Positions 5,160-5,177 of a stretch of 5,177 nt of DNA are shown here, in pieces. Source of the DNA: CAZAKO01 sp964546145 (GTDB taxonomy: Bacteria; Fidelibacterota; UBA2242). The notes under the pieces are model-generated. The model was not told the DNA's origin, did no database searches, and was given only the letters and a program-made list of their open reading frames with translations. How positions within the stretch are numbered: the stretch's first letter is position 1; the number at the start of each line of letters is the position of its first letter. The stretch spans positions 1-5,177 of the forward strand of contig CAZJIU010000109.1 in the NCBI GenBank assembly GCA_964546145.1, given 5' to 3'. The position numbers were made by a program, and so were the translations under genes.

Positions 5160-5177
5160 ATGCTTGGAAATGAATAC

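Noticed and set aside
1..5177. CRISPR array, tRNA, insertion sequence or attachment site
   Set aside because: No regularly spaced repeats, cloverleaf-like segment, transposase motif or terminal inverted repeats with target duplication were seen on either strand.

Overview
The window looks like an ordinary chromosomal stretch from a bacterium of moderate GC content. It shows Shine-Dalgarno sites, tightly packed operons and short intergenic regions. I cannot assign a phylum from the sequence alone. Three features would fit an uncultivated, environmental, Gram-negative-type lineage (for example FCB-group or deltaproteobacterial-like), but this is a guess: a secreted Ig/PKD-like protein, a response regulator carrying a C-terminal Cys module, and a DUF362 protein. 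No tRNA, rRNA, CRISPR array, insertion sequence or prophage structural gene was seen.

Layout, left to right. (1) Positions 1-593, + strand: the C-terminal part of a probably secreted protein with two beta-sandwich domains, clearly more AT-rich than the rest. (2) Positions 594-659: an AT-only hairpin and a strong Shine-Dalgarno site. (3) Positions 660-1076, + strand: a small membrane protein with about three membrane segments, family not recognised. (4) Positions 1077-1162: a tail-to-tail intergenic region with two short hairpins. (5) Positions 1163-1864, - strand: an orphan response regulator with a receiver domain, a coiled coil and a Cys/His module. (6) Positions 1865-1982: an AT-rich spacer with two strong hairpins, probably the terminator of the operon to its right. 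(7) Positions 1983-5058, - strand: a three-gene operon read right to left, in the order DUF362 protein, mutM (formamidopyrimidine-DNA glycosylase), CoiA-like predicted nuclease. The first junction is a 1-nt TGATG overlap and the second a 16-nt overlap. (8) Positions 5059-5177: the probable promoter of that operon and a possible divergent promoter for a gene beyond the right edge.

The most interesting unit is the overlapping operon. It couples a base-excision repair glycosylase to a zinc-rich CoiA-family protein with a PD...E nuclease-like signature. The operon is headed by a DUF362 protein whose C-terminal part carries four cysteines arranged much like an iron-sulfur protein (CxxxC, GDC, GCPP). 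The mutM identification is firm, and the response regulator and DUF362 calls are good. The CoiA-like call is reasonable from motifs. The two + strand genes are only described.
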